From an uncultured Alphaproteobacteria bacterium (GTDB taxonomy: Bacteria > Pseudomonadota > Alphaproteobacteria > UBA8366 > JADFVY01), in contig CAMYKU010000001.1 in assembly GCA_947259105.1 (NCBI GenBank), forward strand, positions 62,001 to 126,000: DNA of 64,000 nt, in the 5' to 3' direction. Both the position numbers and the translations under genes were made by a program. Positions 12,967 to 21,057 of the stretch are shown piece by piece (within the stretch, counting starts at the first letter, position 1; every line of letters starts with the position of its first letter). Below the pieces are notes generated by a model. That model saw only the letters and a list, made by a program, of their open reading frames with translations, did not search any database and was not told where the DNA came from.

Positions 12967-13503
12967 TTATAGCGTTGTTCCCGCGTCGATCCGCAACTGG
13001 CGTGCCCGGGTCAGGATCGCATTTTCGAGTTGCCGAGCCGTGTCCGGCTTCACCGGGGCGTCCGACCAGCTGCCGTAAGCGTCCCGAACCTGGCGGAACA
13101 CCGACACACGCAGCCCATCAGCCCTGAGTTGCCGGTCGAGGATGTAGATCTGTACCTTGAACCGCTCGTTCGGCGATTCCGGGGACACGTACCAGTCGGT
13201 AACGATGACGCCGCCGAAGGGGTCCGCAGAGCTCAACGGCATGAAGGACATCGTATCGAGGGAGGCGCGCCACAGATACCCGTTGACGGCGATGCCGCCG
13301 CCGCCGGACGGCTCTTCTTTCCGATCGGCGCCTGGCCCGTACTCGAATGCATCCTCACCGAACAGCTTGCCCTTGCGAGCCTTGCGGGCCTCTTCGGTGG
13401 TCATCGTGTCCTCTTCGGTAACCTTCTTTCCGGTCCCGCACGAGGTCACCGCGGCCAAAAGACCAAGAATCAGCGCGGTTCGAAAGACATGGCGAAGGGT
13501 CAT
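12967..13503 (-). CDS. DUF3576 domain lipoprotein
   Basis: A 178-residue predicted lipoprotein: a hydrophobic signal peptide ends in VTSC with the lipidated Cys at residue 22. The mature part begins with a charged linker, then the conserved core (VNGYLWRASLDTMSFMPLSSADPFGGVIVTDWY) of DUF3576, a family confined largely to alphaproteobacteria. The function is unknown; the lipobox suggests attachment to the inner or outer membrane facing the periplasm. It precedes leuS by 78 bp on the same strand, a conserved arrangement that suggests shared transcription with leuS-lptE-holA. Confidence 0.88.
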   Translation of the reverse strand: MTLRHVFRTALILGLLAAVTSCGTGKKVTEEDTMTTEEARKARKGKLFGEDAFEYGPGADRKEEPSGGGGIAVNGYLWRASLDTMSFMPLSSADPFGGVIVTDWYVSPESPNERFKVQIYILDRQLRADGLRVSVFRQVRDAYGSWSDAPVKPDTARQLENAILTRARQLRIDAGTTL

Positions 13504-13655
13504 TGCCCCAGCTTCCTCAATTTACGATACAATCCGGGCACGACTATACAGAAACCGGCATCCGGGAAAAGAGGAAAGACTCGGAACGGCATCCGACAAG
13601 CGCGGAAACGGCGGCAGTCACACCGCAGCCGGGTCTTCGGCGGATCTTATCGGAG

Positions 13656-14483
13656 TCAGAAATTCAGGCCGGTCCCCAGAATAAAGACCGTGCCAAGACG
13701 CTCCTCCCCCATTGTCGCCGGATCGTCGATCACATTGAGTTCGCCGTAGACGGAAAGACCGGGAAGGATCGCGTAATCGGCGCCAAGAGACAACACCGCA
13801 ATATCGCCGCCGCTTTCGAAAAGACGGGAAGCCGACTGATACCCGGCGCTGAGTGACACCGAACCGCTGGACCAGCCGACGCCAACGTCCCACAGCAGGC
13901 CGCCGCCGGTGTCCATCGCGCCGGCAATCATCGGATCGCCGGATACGAGTGAAAGGCTTGTGGAGCCGAGCGCGCCGCTGACGCGCCATGCGGTGGTTCC
14001 GACACCCGAATCGTCGAACAACAGCGCAGTTACATCGGCCCGGACGCCAACGCGGTCGATCTCGCTTCCGGCCAGCGATCGTCCGATCTCGCGCGCGTTC
14101 GCGCCGTAGTAATCACCCGTAACGTCGGGCCGCCAGTCCACCCAGAGCCCGATATCCTGCGACCGGTCCGACAGGATTCCGGAGCCGCCGACTGCCGGCG
14201 ACGCCTTCGCCACCGGCACCTGCTGTCCCGCGAGCCCTGCCGCGGAACCGGCGCCAAAATAAACAAACCCGTCATGAGGATCGGCCGCTTCCAGATCAAT
14301 GCGTACGGGCTGGGTGTAGTAGTATCGGATATCGACGATATCCTGCCGCAGGCGCATCTCGTCGAACCCGAAATAATACCCACCGCCTGCGGCCGGCGAC
14401 TCTTTCGGGCTGTCGGCAAAAGTCGCCGTCGGCACGAGCACTGCCGCCGCCGCCGCCAAAACAACAGGGATCCTGGCAAACAT
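13656..14483 (-). CDS. Porin-like outer-membrane beta-barrel protein
   Basis: A 275-residue protein with a clear Sec signal peptide (MFARIPVVLAAAAAVLVPTATFA) and no membrane helices after it. The mature chain alternates polar and hydrophobic residues in short strands (for example DIGLWVDWRPDV, VSLSAGYQSAS, SVYGELNVID) and ends in Phe (GTGLNF), the BAM recognition pattern of outer-membrane barrels. It resembles the small Gram-negative porins of alphaproteobacteria. The ATG at 14483 is chosen because it starts the signal peptide; the frame is open to 14528. Substrate specificity cannot be inferred. An AT-rich upstream region holds a TATAAT. Confidence 0.72.
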   Translation of the reverse strand: MFARIPVVLAAAAAVLVPTATFADSPKESPAAGGGYYFGFDEMRLRQDIVDIRYYYTQPVRIDLEAADPHDGFVYFGAGSAAGLAGQQVPVAKASPAVGGSGILSDRSQDIGLWVDWRPDVTGDYYGANAREIGRSLAGSEIDRVGVRADVTALLFDDSGVGTTAWRVSGALGSTSLSLVSGDPMIAGAMDTGGGLLWDVGVGWSSGSVSLSAGYQSASRLFESGGDIAVLSLGADYAILPGLSVYGELNVIDDPATMGEERLGTVFILGTGLNF

Positions 14484-14614
14484 CACTGGGGCCGCCGGGC
14501 GCCTCCGGAATTCGCACCACATGGACAATCGTCATCCACAAGCATGGTATCACTGCGTCGGTAAAAGTCTTGTTAAGGTGGCATCATATCATGAATCGAT
14601 TCGGTGTGCGCGAA

Positions 14615-14620
14615 ATTATA
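14615..14620 (-). promoter_or_regulatory. Possible -10 box for the porin-like gene
   Basis: TATAAT on the minus strand in a locally AT-rich stretch (14580-14640) about 130 bp upstream of the porin start. No convincing -35 hexamer was seen at normal spacing, so this is tentative. Confidence 0.35.
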
Positions 14621-14649
14621 CATATATTACAAAGATGTTAGCACGGCCC

Positions 14650-14732
14650 CACGGTGACGGCCGATGGCCTTCGGCCCGATTCTCCCGGTGGGCGGCAGAG
14701 GCCACCGTGATTCGCGGCCCGGGAGCGGGCCC
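14650..14732. other. Hairpin-rich intergenic segment
   Basis: Three stems: outer 14650-14656 with 14703-14709, inner GGCCGA/TCGGCC (14659-14664 with 14671-14676), and GGCCCG/CGGGCC (14716-14721 with 14726-14731). It lies just after the JmjC-type gene on the minus strand, so it may simply end that transcript; a small structured RNA is the alternative. No T-run was seen. Confidence 0.3.
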
Positions 14733-14760
14733 GGAAACGGCGGTTCAGGGATCCCCCGGA

Positions 14761-15990
14761 TCACATGCCGCGCGCCACCACTTTCATTCCCGCCAGATCC
14801 TCGAGCAAGGTCGCAAGTTCGGCCTGCGCTATCTGCGGAAACGCACCGAGAAAGTCGTCATGGGTAAAGATCGTTTGGCCCAGAATCCATGACACCGGGC
14901 CCTCAAGTCCTGCCGGAATCGGCGCCGAACCCTTAAGCCCAGTCAGAATCCACGCGCCGTCCCGCAGTTCCGTTTTGAGATTCTTGGCGGTCACGCGATA
15001 CGGTATCGCAGTCGGTTCGACAGGCAGATCAAAGCCGCCCCGTGGATAGCGAAACTCCTGCTGGTGCTTCAGAATCGCCGCTACGGCATCGGGAGTCCGC
15101 GCATAGGCCGCCATCCGGTCACCGAGCGCCGCGAGCCATTCCCCCGCGGCCTCGTCGTCCGAGTGCCGCGGCATATTGCGCCGGAACAGCGGATCGTTTA
15201 CCGCCATTCCGGCAAACAGGTCGATCACGTCCATGCCGATCACGTGAGTTAGGCCGAACGCGATATGAATGGTTCCGTCGCTGGTCGCGATCGCGTCGTG
15301 ATACTGGCCGCGCGGGATATACAGCAGGTCGCCGGGCCGCATCAGGATCTCCTGGGCGATCTTGCCGCGGTTCGCATCATGCCACTCCTGGCCGTACGAT
15401 TTGAACTGCGGATGCGCAATCGGCGCTTCCGCGCGGGTCTCATAGATTCGCCAGAGCTTTTCTCCGGCAACGTGCATGGCGTAGACGTCGTGCGTGTCGA
15501 AATGGCTGCCGAACGCCTGATGCTCCTCCCAGGAACAGTAAAGATTCGCCTGCGCCTTGCCACAGAGCGCTCCCTCGAGCGCGCCGGCCACGCCGCGCAG
15601 GGCCGGAGTCAGGGTATCGATATCGTTGGCAACCAGCGATGCGCCACGCTGAAGCAGACCCATGACCTTCCCGGCATCCGGCTGCAGCACCGTCTGGCCG
15701 TCCCTGTTCTTCGCGGTCCGGCAATATTTGGGGGGCGGCACGACGTCCTTGTTGTGGACCAGTTGAAGCGACGAGGACGACCAGACCGCCGTCATGTCGA
15801 GGATCGACGTCAGGCCGTCCCAGGACATGACGGTCGCGAATTTCCCGGGGTTGCCTTCGATATGCAGCGGCTTCCGATCGTAATGTTCGGCAAGAAACGC
15901 CTCTTCCGGCACCGGATGCAGGATATCGGCAAATGTCGGGTTGTCCCCAAGCCGAAACCGATCCGCAGTCATGTCGTGCGCGTTACCCAT
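14761..15990 (-). CDS. JmjC/cupin-4 domain oxygenase (ribosomal oxygenase-like)
   Basis: A 409-residue protein with a JmjC-type double-stranded beta-helix. The Fe(II)-binding HxD is at residues 163-165 (HFDTHDVYAMHVAG), and a second conserved histidine is in YIPRGQYHDAI or TIHIAFGLTH. The N-terminal pattern (HYDRKPLHIEGN) is shared with the YcfD/RoxA-MINA53-NO66 group of 2-oxoglutarate oxygenases that hydroxylate ribosomal proteins. Similarity to that group is inferred from motifs; the substrate here is unknown. The start could also be the ATG at 15972. It is divergent from yggS across about 215 bp. Confidence 0.8.
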   Translation of the reverse strand: MGNAHDMTADRFRLGDNPTFADILHPVPEEAFLAEHYDRKPLHIEGNPGKFATVMSWDGLTSILDMTAVWSSSSLQLVHNKDVVPPPKYCRTAKNRDGQTVLQPDAGKVMGLLQRGASLVANDIDTLTPALRGVAGALEGALCGKAQANLYCSWEEHQAFGSHFDTHDVYAMHVAGEKLWRIYETRAEAPIAHPQFKSYGQEWHDANRGKIAQEILMRPGDLLYIPRGQYHDAIATSDGTIHIAFGLTHVIGMDVIDLFAGMAVNDPLFRRNMPRHSDDEAAGEWLAALGDRMAAYARTPDAVAAILKHQQEFRYPRGGFDLPVEPTAIPYRVTAKNLKTELRDGAWILTGLKGSAPIPAGLEGPVSWILGQTIFTHDDFLGAFPQIAQAELATLLEDLAGMKVVARGM

Positions 15991-16205
15991 GCCAAAGCCC
16001 GGCGGCCCCGTGTGGTGCGATGGCCGCTGCGTCCTCGATCTTGCTCCGTGTCACGGACATGCCGCCAATATGCCTCTATTGCCGTCTACGGCAAGGGGTT
16101 TTCGAGAGCCTTCGGCATGATACCGGCCCGGCCCCCGGGTCCGGTGCTTTTCGGGGGCGGGCGGGTTTGATAGGGTGGCGTCCGCCATGCCGGCAGGAAA
16201 GCAGG

Positions 16206-16901
16206 ATGAACGACCACATGGAACCGGATGTCGCGGCGCGGCTCGCCGATGTCCTGACCGAGATTGCCACAGCCGCGCGGGAGGCCGGAAGCGACCCGCA
16301 CGAGATCACGCTCGTCGCGGTCGGCAAGGGCCACGACGCGTCACGGATTCGGCCGGCCCTGGAGTCGGGTCACCGGGTGTTCGGCGAAAATCGCGTCCAG
16401 GAGGCCGCTGACAAATGGCCGGAGCTCAGCACGGAGTTTCCCGGAACCGCCTTGCATCTGATCGGCCCGCTGCAGACCAACAAGGTTCGCCAGGCGGTGG
16501 CCCTGTTCGACGTCATCGAAACACTGGACCGGCCCAAACTGGCCCGGGAACTGGCAAAGGAAATGGCGAAGGCCGGCCGCCGGCCCGACTGTTTCATAGA
16601 GGTCAACACCGGTGCGGAAGCACAGAAAGCGGGCGTCCTGCCGGCCGAGGCCGACCCCTTCATCGCGCTCTGCAGGAACGAGTTCGACCTGCCGGTCAAG
16701 GGCCTGATGTGCATCCCGCCGGCCGGCGAGGAACCGTCCCTGCACTTCGCGCTGCTCCGGGAAATCGCGCGGCGCAATGGGCTTGCGGGGCTGAGTATGG
16801 GTATGAGCGCCGATTACCCGATTGCCATCGCTTTCGGCGCGACGCATGTGCGCGTCGGCACCGCTATTTTCGGCGAGCGGCCGCCGCGTCGCCCGAATTG
16901 A
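16206..16901 (+). CDS. yggS: YggS-family PLP homeostasis protein
   Basis: A 231-residue single-domain PLP-binding protein with an alanine-racemase-like TIM barrel, involved in pyridoxal-phosphate and amino-acid homeostasis. Family motifs seen are FGENRVQEA, LIGPLQTNKV, IETLDRPKLA and GLSMGMSADYPIAI, plus C-terminal VRVGTAIFG. The PLP lysine is at residue 41, but its context reads VAVGKGHD rather than the common AVSKTKP. A purine-rich ribosome site lies just before the ATG at 16206. The last 38 bp overlap the convergent L,D-transpeptidase gene. Confidence 0.93.
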   Translation: MNDHMEPDVAARLADVLTEIATAAREAGSDPHEITLVAVGKGHDASRIRPALESGHRVFGENRVQEAADKWPELSTEFPGTALHLIGPLQTNKVRQAVALFDVIETLDRPKLARELAKEMAKAGRRPDCFIEVNTGAEAQKAGVLPAEADPFIALCRNEFDLPVKGLMCIPPAGEEPSLHFALLREIARRNGLAGLSMGMSADYPIAIAFGATHVRVGTAIFGERPPRRPN

Positions 16902-17388
16902 CCGTTATCGTGTCGCCCGGCCCGCACAGGGCCAGCACCTCCAGCAGATCCGCGAGCGCCAGCGCGACGCAGCCCTCCGTCGGCCCGTAGTCGGGTCGCG
17001 CGACATGCATGAAGATCGCGCTGCCCCTGCCGGCAATCGCCGGGGAATCGTTGTGGCCGAGGACGACGATCACGTCGTACACCGAATCCTCGCGCCAGAG
17101 GACCTCATGACTGCCGGCGAACGGAAGCCGGACCGGCTGGTTGTACGCCGGCTCGTTCGGATCGTCGCACCAGCCCTGGTCCTCCGCGACGGGCATCACC
17201 GGCAGGCCGGTGTCCGGCCTGGACAGCCGATCCGCGCGATAGATGACCCGGCGCAACGCAAACCGCCCGGCCGGCGTGGCGCCGTCGCCTTCCGTCTTGT
17301 CCTCGCGCACGCCGCTGCGGCCGATGGCGCAGCGAAAGGCCCGGCTGCCTGCGGCGAGCCGGTCCGGGGGATGGACGACCAACTCCAT
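16864..17388 (-). CDS. L,D-transpeptidase family protein (YkuD domain)
   Basis: A 174-residue YkuD-domain protein. The catalytic segment is GHNDSPAIAGRGSAIFMHV...PTEGCVAL with His128 and the nucleophile Cys140. This fold forms 3-3 peptidoglycan crosslinks or anchors proteins to peptide stems. No signal peptide or membrane helix precedes the domain, which is odd for a periplasmic enzyme but frequent in this small alphaproteobacterial subgroup. Its end overlaps yggS by 38 bp in convergent orientation, and ribA lies 8 bp upstream on the same strand, so the two may share a transcript. Confidence 0.85.
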   Translation of the reverse strand: MELVVHPPDRLAAGSRAFRCAIGRSGVREDKTEGDGATPAGRFALRRVIYRADRLSRPDTGLPVMPVAEDQGWCDDPNEPAYNQPVRLPFAGSHEVLWREDSVYDVIVVLGHNDSPAIAGRGSAIFMHVARPDYGPTEGCVALALADLLEVLALCGPGDTITVNSGDAAAARRK

Positions 17389-17396
17389 GGTTGCGC

Positions 17397-18542
17397 CTAC
17401 AGGAGGTGCCCGGCGCGCGCGGCCTTCGTGCTCAGATAGCGGTCGTTGTGGCCGTTGGCGGGAAATGCATGCGGGACACGCTCGACCACCTCGATGCCGC
17501 TCGCGGTGAGGCCCTCGACCTTGGCGGGATTGTTTGTCAGCAGGCGAACCCTGGCGACGCCCAGTGCGCGCAGTATTGTCGCGGCCGGCCTGTAGGCGCG
17601 CTCGTCGGCCTCGAAACCGAGACGCTCATTGGCCTCGATGGTATCGAAGCCCTCGTCCTGCAAACGATAGGCGCGCAACTTGTTGACCAGGCCGATGCCG
17701 CGGCCCTCCTGCGCCAGATAGAGCAGCATCCCGCCGCCATTGGCGGCAATCGCCTGGATCGCGCCGCGCAGCTGTTCGCCGCAATCGCAGCGCAGGCTGC
17801 CAAGCAGGTCGCCGGTCAAGCATTCCGAGTGAATCCGGACGAGAACCGGGTCGTCCGCCGCCGGTTCACCGATCACGATGGCCAGGTGTTCCTTGCCGCC
17901 GTCCCGCGGCCGGAACGCGTAGATTTCAGAATGTTCGGCGCCTTCCAGCGGAACCGGCGCATGGGTCACCAGCGTGACCGCGCCATCCTCACCGCGGTTC
18001 CGGTAATCCCCGACCCAGCCGGCCTCCACCGTAAGCAAGCCTTCCTGCTCGGCGAAGCGTCGCGCATCGCCCGGAATGCGCGTTACGATGGCCGCCGGCA
18101 ACAGCCGCGCAAGCTTGACCAGCTCCACGGCCGTGCCCTGGAGCTCATCGGCCGCAACGGCCGCACGGCCTTTCAGGCGCGCGGTATCGCCTTCTGCCCC
18201 GGCAATTGCGCGGACGAATGCGAAATCGAACTGCATGCTGTCGGCGCCGCCACAGGGAATTGCAACCGTCCGCGAGTCCGCTGGCGCCAGCAGAAGCGCT
18301 GCCGCGCGGGCCTTTGGAATGACGCAGGACGGCGCGGTTCCGGTGCGCGCGATCACCGGCTCCGCCGCATCCGCGACCTCTGCCGCTACGACCAGAACCG
18401 CACTGCCGTCCGGGCCGGCATCCCGCAGGACGACACCCGCGCCGCGGCGCAGGTCGGCCAGGGCACGCTCGACCGCCGACAGCGCGCTGGCGGTGGCTGT
18501 CCGTTCCTGCTCGACCTCGTGCTGGCCAGCGCCGTCCGACAT
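17397..18542 (-). CDS. ribA: GTP cyclohydrolase II (riboflavin biosynthesis)
   Basis: A 381-residue protein whose C-terminal 200 residues are a complete GTP cyclohydrolase II: RIHSECLTGDLLGSLRCDCGEQL supplies the three zinc cysteines, then YLAQEGRGIGL and LLTNNPAKVEGL. It converts GTP to the first pyrimidine intermediate of riboflavin synthesis. The N-terminal 170 residues lack recognisable DHBP-synthase catalytic motifs, so this is not a bifunctional RibBA; the same long N-terminal region is seen in other alphaproteobacterial RibA proteins. The ATG at 18542 is used; the frame is open to 18623. A possible TATAGT box lies about 55 bp upstream; no FMN riboswitch was recognised. Confidence 0.93.
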   Translation of the reverse strand: MSDGAGQHEVEQERTATASALSAVERALADLRRGAGVVLRDAGPDGSAVLVVAAEVADAAEPVIARTGTAPSCVIPKARAAALLLAPADSRTVAIPCGGADSMQFDFAFVRAIAGAEGDTARLKGRAAVAADELQGTAVELVKLARLLPAAIVTRIPGDARRFAEQEGLLTVEAGWVGDYRNRGEDGAVTLVTHAPVPLEGAEHSEIYAFRPRDGGKEHLAIVIGEPAADDPVLVRIHSECLTGDLLGSLRCDCGEQLRGAIQAIAANGGGMLLYLAQEGRGIGLVNKLRAYRLQDEGFDTIEANERLGFEADERAYRPAATILRALGVARVRLLTNNPAKVEGLTASGIEVVERVPHAFPANGHNDRYLSTKAARAGHLL

Positions 18543-18834
18543 GGTAAACTCCGGTAAAATTTCGGCGACCGTGTAGCGCAGATACGCGGCCCTGTCACTA
18601 TAACCCTGGTACATATAGTGCACGAACCGGGTTCAGGGAATGCGCGCTTGGTCGCAAGGTTGACACGCCCGTTTGGGAATGCGGGTCGAGGCTTGCCGCC
18701 GCCTGCCGCCAAACCATCTATCTTGTGAGGCCAGGGCGTTGCAAACACACACTCTCGGCCGCGACGGGCGCGACCGGGAGATGCCGGCGAAAACGCGGTC
18801 ATGAGCCGGCGGGACGATGTTGGAGGACAGTTCA

Positions 18835-19521
18835 ATGACGGGCAAACGCATACTGATGGTCGATGACGACGATGCCCTGCGGGCCTCCCTGGCAGAGCAG
18901 CTCCAGCTCCACGAAGAGTTTGAGACGGTGTCTGCCGGCACTGCCGCCGAGGCGCTCGAGATCGTCAAGACGGGGTATTTCGACGTGGTTCTGCTGGACG
19001 TGGGGCTGCCGGACATGGACGGCCGCGAATGCTGCCGCCTGATGCGCCGCAGCGGCATGAAGGCGCCGGTCATCATGCTGACCGCCCACGATACAGATGC
19101 CGACACCATTCTGGGACTCGATGCCGGCGCAAACGATTACGTGACCAAGCCGTTCCGCCTGGGCGTGCTGCTGGCCCGCGTGCGTGCGCAGCTGCGTCAG
19201 CACGAGCAGAGCGAGGACGCGGTGTTTCCCGTTGGCCCCTATACCTTCCGGCCATCGGCGAAAATGCTGATCGACGACGACAACAATCGAAAGATCCGGT
19301 TGACCGAGAAGGAGACCTCTATCCTGAAATACCTCTACCGGGCCGGCGACAAGGCCATCGGCCGGGATCAGCTGCTTGGCGAGGTCTGGGGATACAATGC
19401 CGAGGTCACGACCCATACGCTGGAGACGCACGTATACAGGCTTCGGCAAAAGATCGAGCGCGATCCGTCACACGCCGAAATCCTGGTAACCGAACCGGGG
19501 GGATACAGACTCGTCCCGTGA
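18835..19521 (+). CDS. OmpR/PhoB-type response regulator (orphan)
   Basis: A 228-residue DNA-binding response regulator. The receiver domain has the acidic pair in VDDDD, phospho-acceptor Asp55 (VVLLDVGLPDMDG) and Lys105 (NDYVTKPF). The winged-helix domain (RLTEKETSILKYLYRA...THTLETHVYRLRQKIE...PGGYRLV) is intact. GGAGGA sits before the ATG at 18835; the in-frame ATG at 18817 is less likely. No histidine kinase is adjacent: the next gene is a cupin 33 bp downstream, and the nearest kinase in the window is 40 kb away. Its target genes are unknown. Confidence 0.9.
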   Translation: MTGKRILMVDDDDALRASLAEQLQLHEEFETVSAGTAAEALEIVKTGYFDVVLLDVGLPDMDGRECCRLMRRSGMKAPVIMLTAHDTDADTILGLDAGANDYVTKPFRLGVLLARVRAQLRQHEQSEDAVFPVGPYTFRPSAKMLIDDDNNRKIRLTEKETSILKYLYRAGDKAIGRDQLLGEVWGYNAEVTTHTLETHVYRLRQKIERDPSHAEILVTEPGGYRLVP

Positions 19522-19554
19522 CATTGCCGCTGCCGGCGGCGCAAGGAGGGGGCT

Positions 19555-19956
19555 ATGCCATTTTTCAAGATACCCGAGATGGACGTGACGAGGCCGGAAC
19601 TCGGCCGTGCCGAAATGCGCACGGTCGCGGGCGAATTCATGAAGGTCGGGCACGTGACCTATCAGGCGGGCGACGGGCCGCCGCCCCATTTCCACCCGAA
19701 CGAGGAGCAGTTCCTGTACATGCTCGACGGCCGGATGCGAATGCAGGTCGGTGACGAAACCCGGACCGTCGGGCCGGGCGATCTGGTTCACATCCCCCGC
19801 AACGCGGTTCATGGAATCCATATCGTGGATGGCCCCGCCGTGTTCTTTACCTGCAAGAGTCCGGCCGGCGACGGGGACCTGAACCAGGACTACAATATGG
19901 CGCCGGAGGCCGAAGACCTGAAGGCGAAGCTCGAAGTGGGATCCGGCGAAAGCTGA
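19555..19956 (+). CDS. Cupin domain protein
   Basis: A 133-residue single-cupin protein. Motif 1 reads PPHFHPNEEQFLYMLDG and motif 2 GDLVHIPRNAVHGIH, so the metal-binding His/Glu set is present. Such proteins range from dioxygenases and isomerases to sensors, and nothing here fixes the activity. It begins 33 bp after the response-regulator gene on the same strand, with a GGAGGGGG ribosome site, so the two are probably co-transcribed. Cytoplasmic, since there is no signal peptide. Confidence 0.85.
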   Translation: MPFFKIPEMDVTRPELGRAEMRTVAGEFMKVGHVTYQAGDGPPPHFHPNEEQFLYMLDGRMRMQVGDETRTVGPGDLVHIPRNAVHGIHIVDGPAVFFTCKSPAGDGDLNQDYNMAPEAEDLKAKLEVGSGES

Positions 19957-20140
19957 CCCGGGCCGGCGGCGACCCCGCCATCGGACGGGAGGATTCGCAG
20001 TGCGGCGTTGCGGCGGCGCGGCGGGCAGGGGCCGCCCGGCCAGCCTCCGCCGATTGCGGGTATGTTCGCGACCCGTTCGAGAATCCCGGGACTCGAACCC
20101 ATGCGGCGCAAATTAGGCGTCACGCCTTTCAGGTGGTTAT

Positions 20141-20163
20141 AAATTAGGCATAGAACCTAATTT
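20141..20163. repeat. AT-rich palindrome, possible terminator of xthA
   Basis: AAATTAGG and CCTAATTT form an 8-bp stem (20141-20148 with 20156-20163). It lies 17 bp after the xthA stop and also faces the cupin gene. A second copy of the left arm, followed by the AGGCGTCACGCCT palindrome, sits at 20110-20127. The hairpin at 30381 has a similar sequence. Confidence 0.5.
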
Positions 20164-20180
20164 AACATCAGCTAAATGCG

Positions 20181-20969
20181 TTAATCCGCCAGATCGGCCA
20201 GTACCGGAACGTGGTCCGACGGCCTGTCCCATCCGCGCGCCTCACGGACGACCGATGCGCTCACGAGGCGCGGGGCAAGGTCGGGGGAGACCCAAATATG
20301 GTCCAGCCGCCGCCCACGGTCCGAGGCGGCCCAGTCGCGTGCACGGTAGCTCCACCACGAGTACAGCCTGTCATCCGGCGGGATGAAACGGCGCACCGCA
20401 TCGACCCATTCACCCGCCGCCTGGGCGCGGTTCAGCTTTTCGACCTCGACAGGGGTGTGGCTGACCACGTTCAGGAGCTGCTTGTGCGACCAGACGTCGG
20501 TTTCCAGGGGCGCCACGTTGAAATCGCCGACGATCGCGACCGGCCCCCCCTGGCGCCGGAGCGCCAGCGACCAGTCCGCCAGTTCGTCCAGGAAGTCAAG
20601 CTTGTGGGCGAATTTGTCGTTTGCCGCCGGGTCCGGCAGGTCGCCGCCGCTCGGTATGTACAGGGAGTGGATATCGACCCCGGCCACCCTGACGGCGACG
20701 TGCCGGCAGTCCTCCCGTCCACAGAACGCCCGGCTTTCAAGGGGTTCGGCGGGCAGGCGGGACAACACCGCAACGCCGTTGTAGCCTTTCATGCCGCGAA
20801 TATCGACATGCCGGTATCCGAGCGATTCGATGTCCTTGCGCGGAAACGAATCGTCGACGACCTTGGTTTCCTGCAGGCAGATCACATCGGGCGCGAAGGC
20901 CCCGGCAAGCTGCGCCACCAGCGGCAGGCGCAGTCGCACGGAATTGATGTTCCAGGTGGCTATGCGCAT
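20181..20969 (-). CDS. xthA: Exodeoxyribonuclease III
   Basis: A 262-residue AP endonuclease and 3'-5' exonuclease of base-excision repair. The family order is complete: MRIATWNINSVRLRL, VICLQETKV, GYNGVAVLS, a VAIVGDFNVAP metal/catalytic segment, YSWWSYR, RLDHIWVS and the final SDHVPVLADL catalytic dyad. Length is normal for XthA. It is the last gene of a minus-strand run with the glutaminase gene 88 bp upstream. Downstream lies the palindromic segment at 20141-20163. Confidence 0.96.
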   Translation of the reverse strand: MRIATWNINSVRLRLPLVAQLAGAFAPDVICLQETKVVDDSFPRKDIESLGYRHVDIRGMKGYNGVAVLSRLPAEPLESRAFCGREDCRHVAVRVAGVDIHSLYIPSGGDLPDPAANDKFAHKLDFLDELADWSLALRRQGGPVAIVGDFNVAPLETDVWSHKQLLNVVSHTPVEVEKLNRAQAAGEWVDAVRRFIPPDDRLYSWWSYRARDWAASDRGRRLDHIWVSPDLAPRLVSASVVREARGWDRPSDHVPVLADLAD

Positions 20970-21057
20970 GGGGTTATCGCGTCAGCTCGTGGTTGATCGA
21001 AACAGGAGCGCCACCGGCAGGGTCGTACGTCGCCGGCGCGTGCTGGCAGGTACGGGA

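Noticed and set aside
18660-18690. TTGACA as -35 of the response-regulator promoter
   Set aside because: No acceptable -10 hexamer at 16-19 bp.
18543-18834. FMN riboswitch upstream of ribA
   Set aside because: None of the conserved RFN-element blocks were recognised, and the leader before ribA appears too short.
20075-20110. A tRNA gene on the minus strand
   Set aside because: Only a T-arm-like box is present; no anticodon arm, D-arm or matching acceptor strand.
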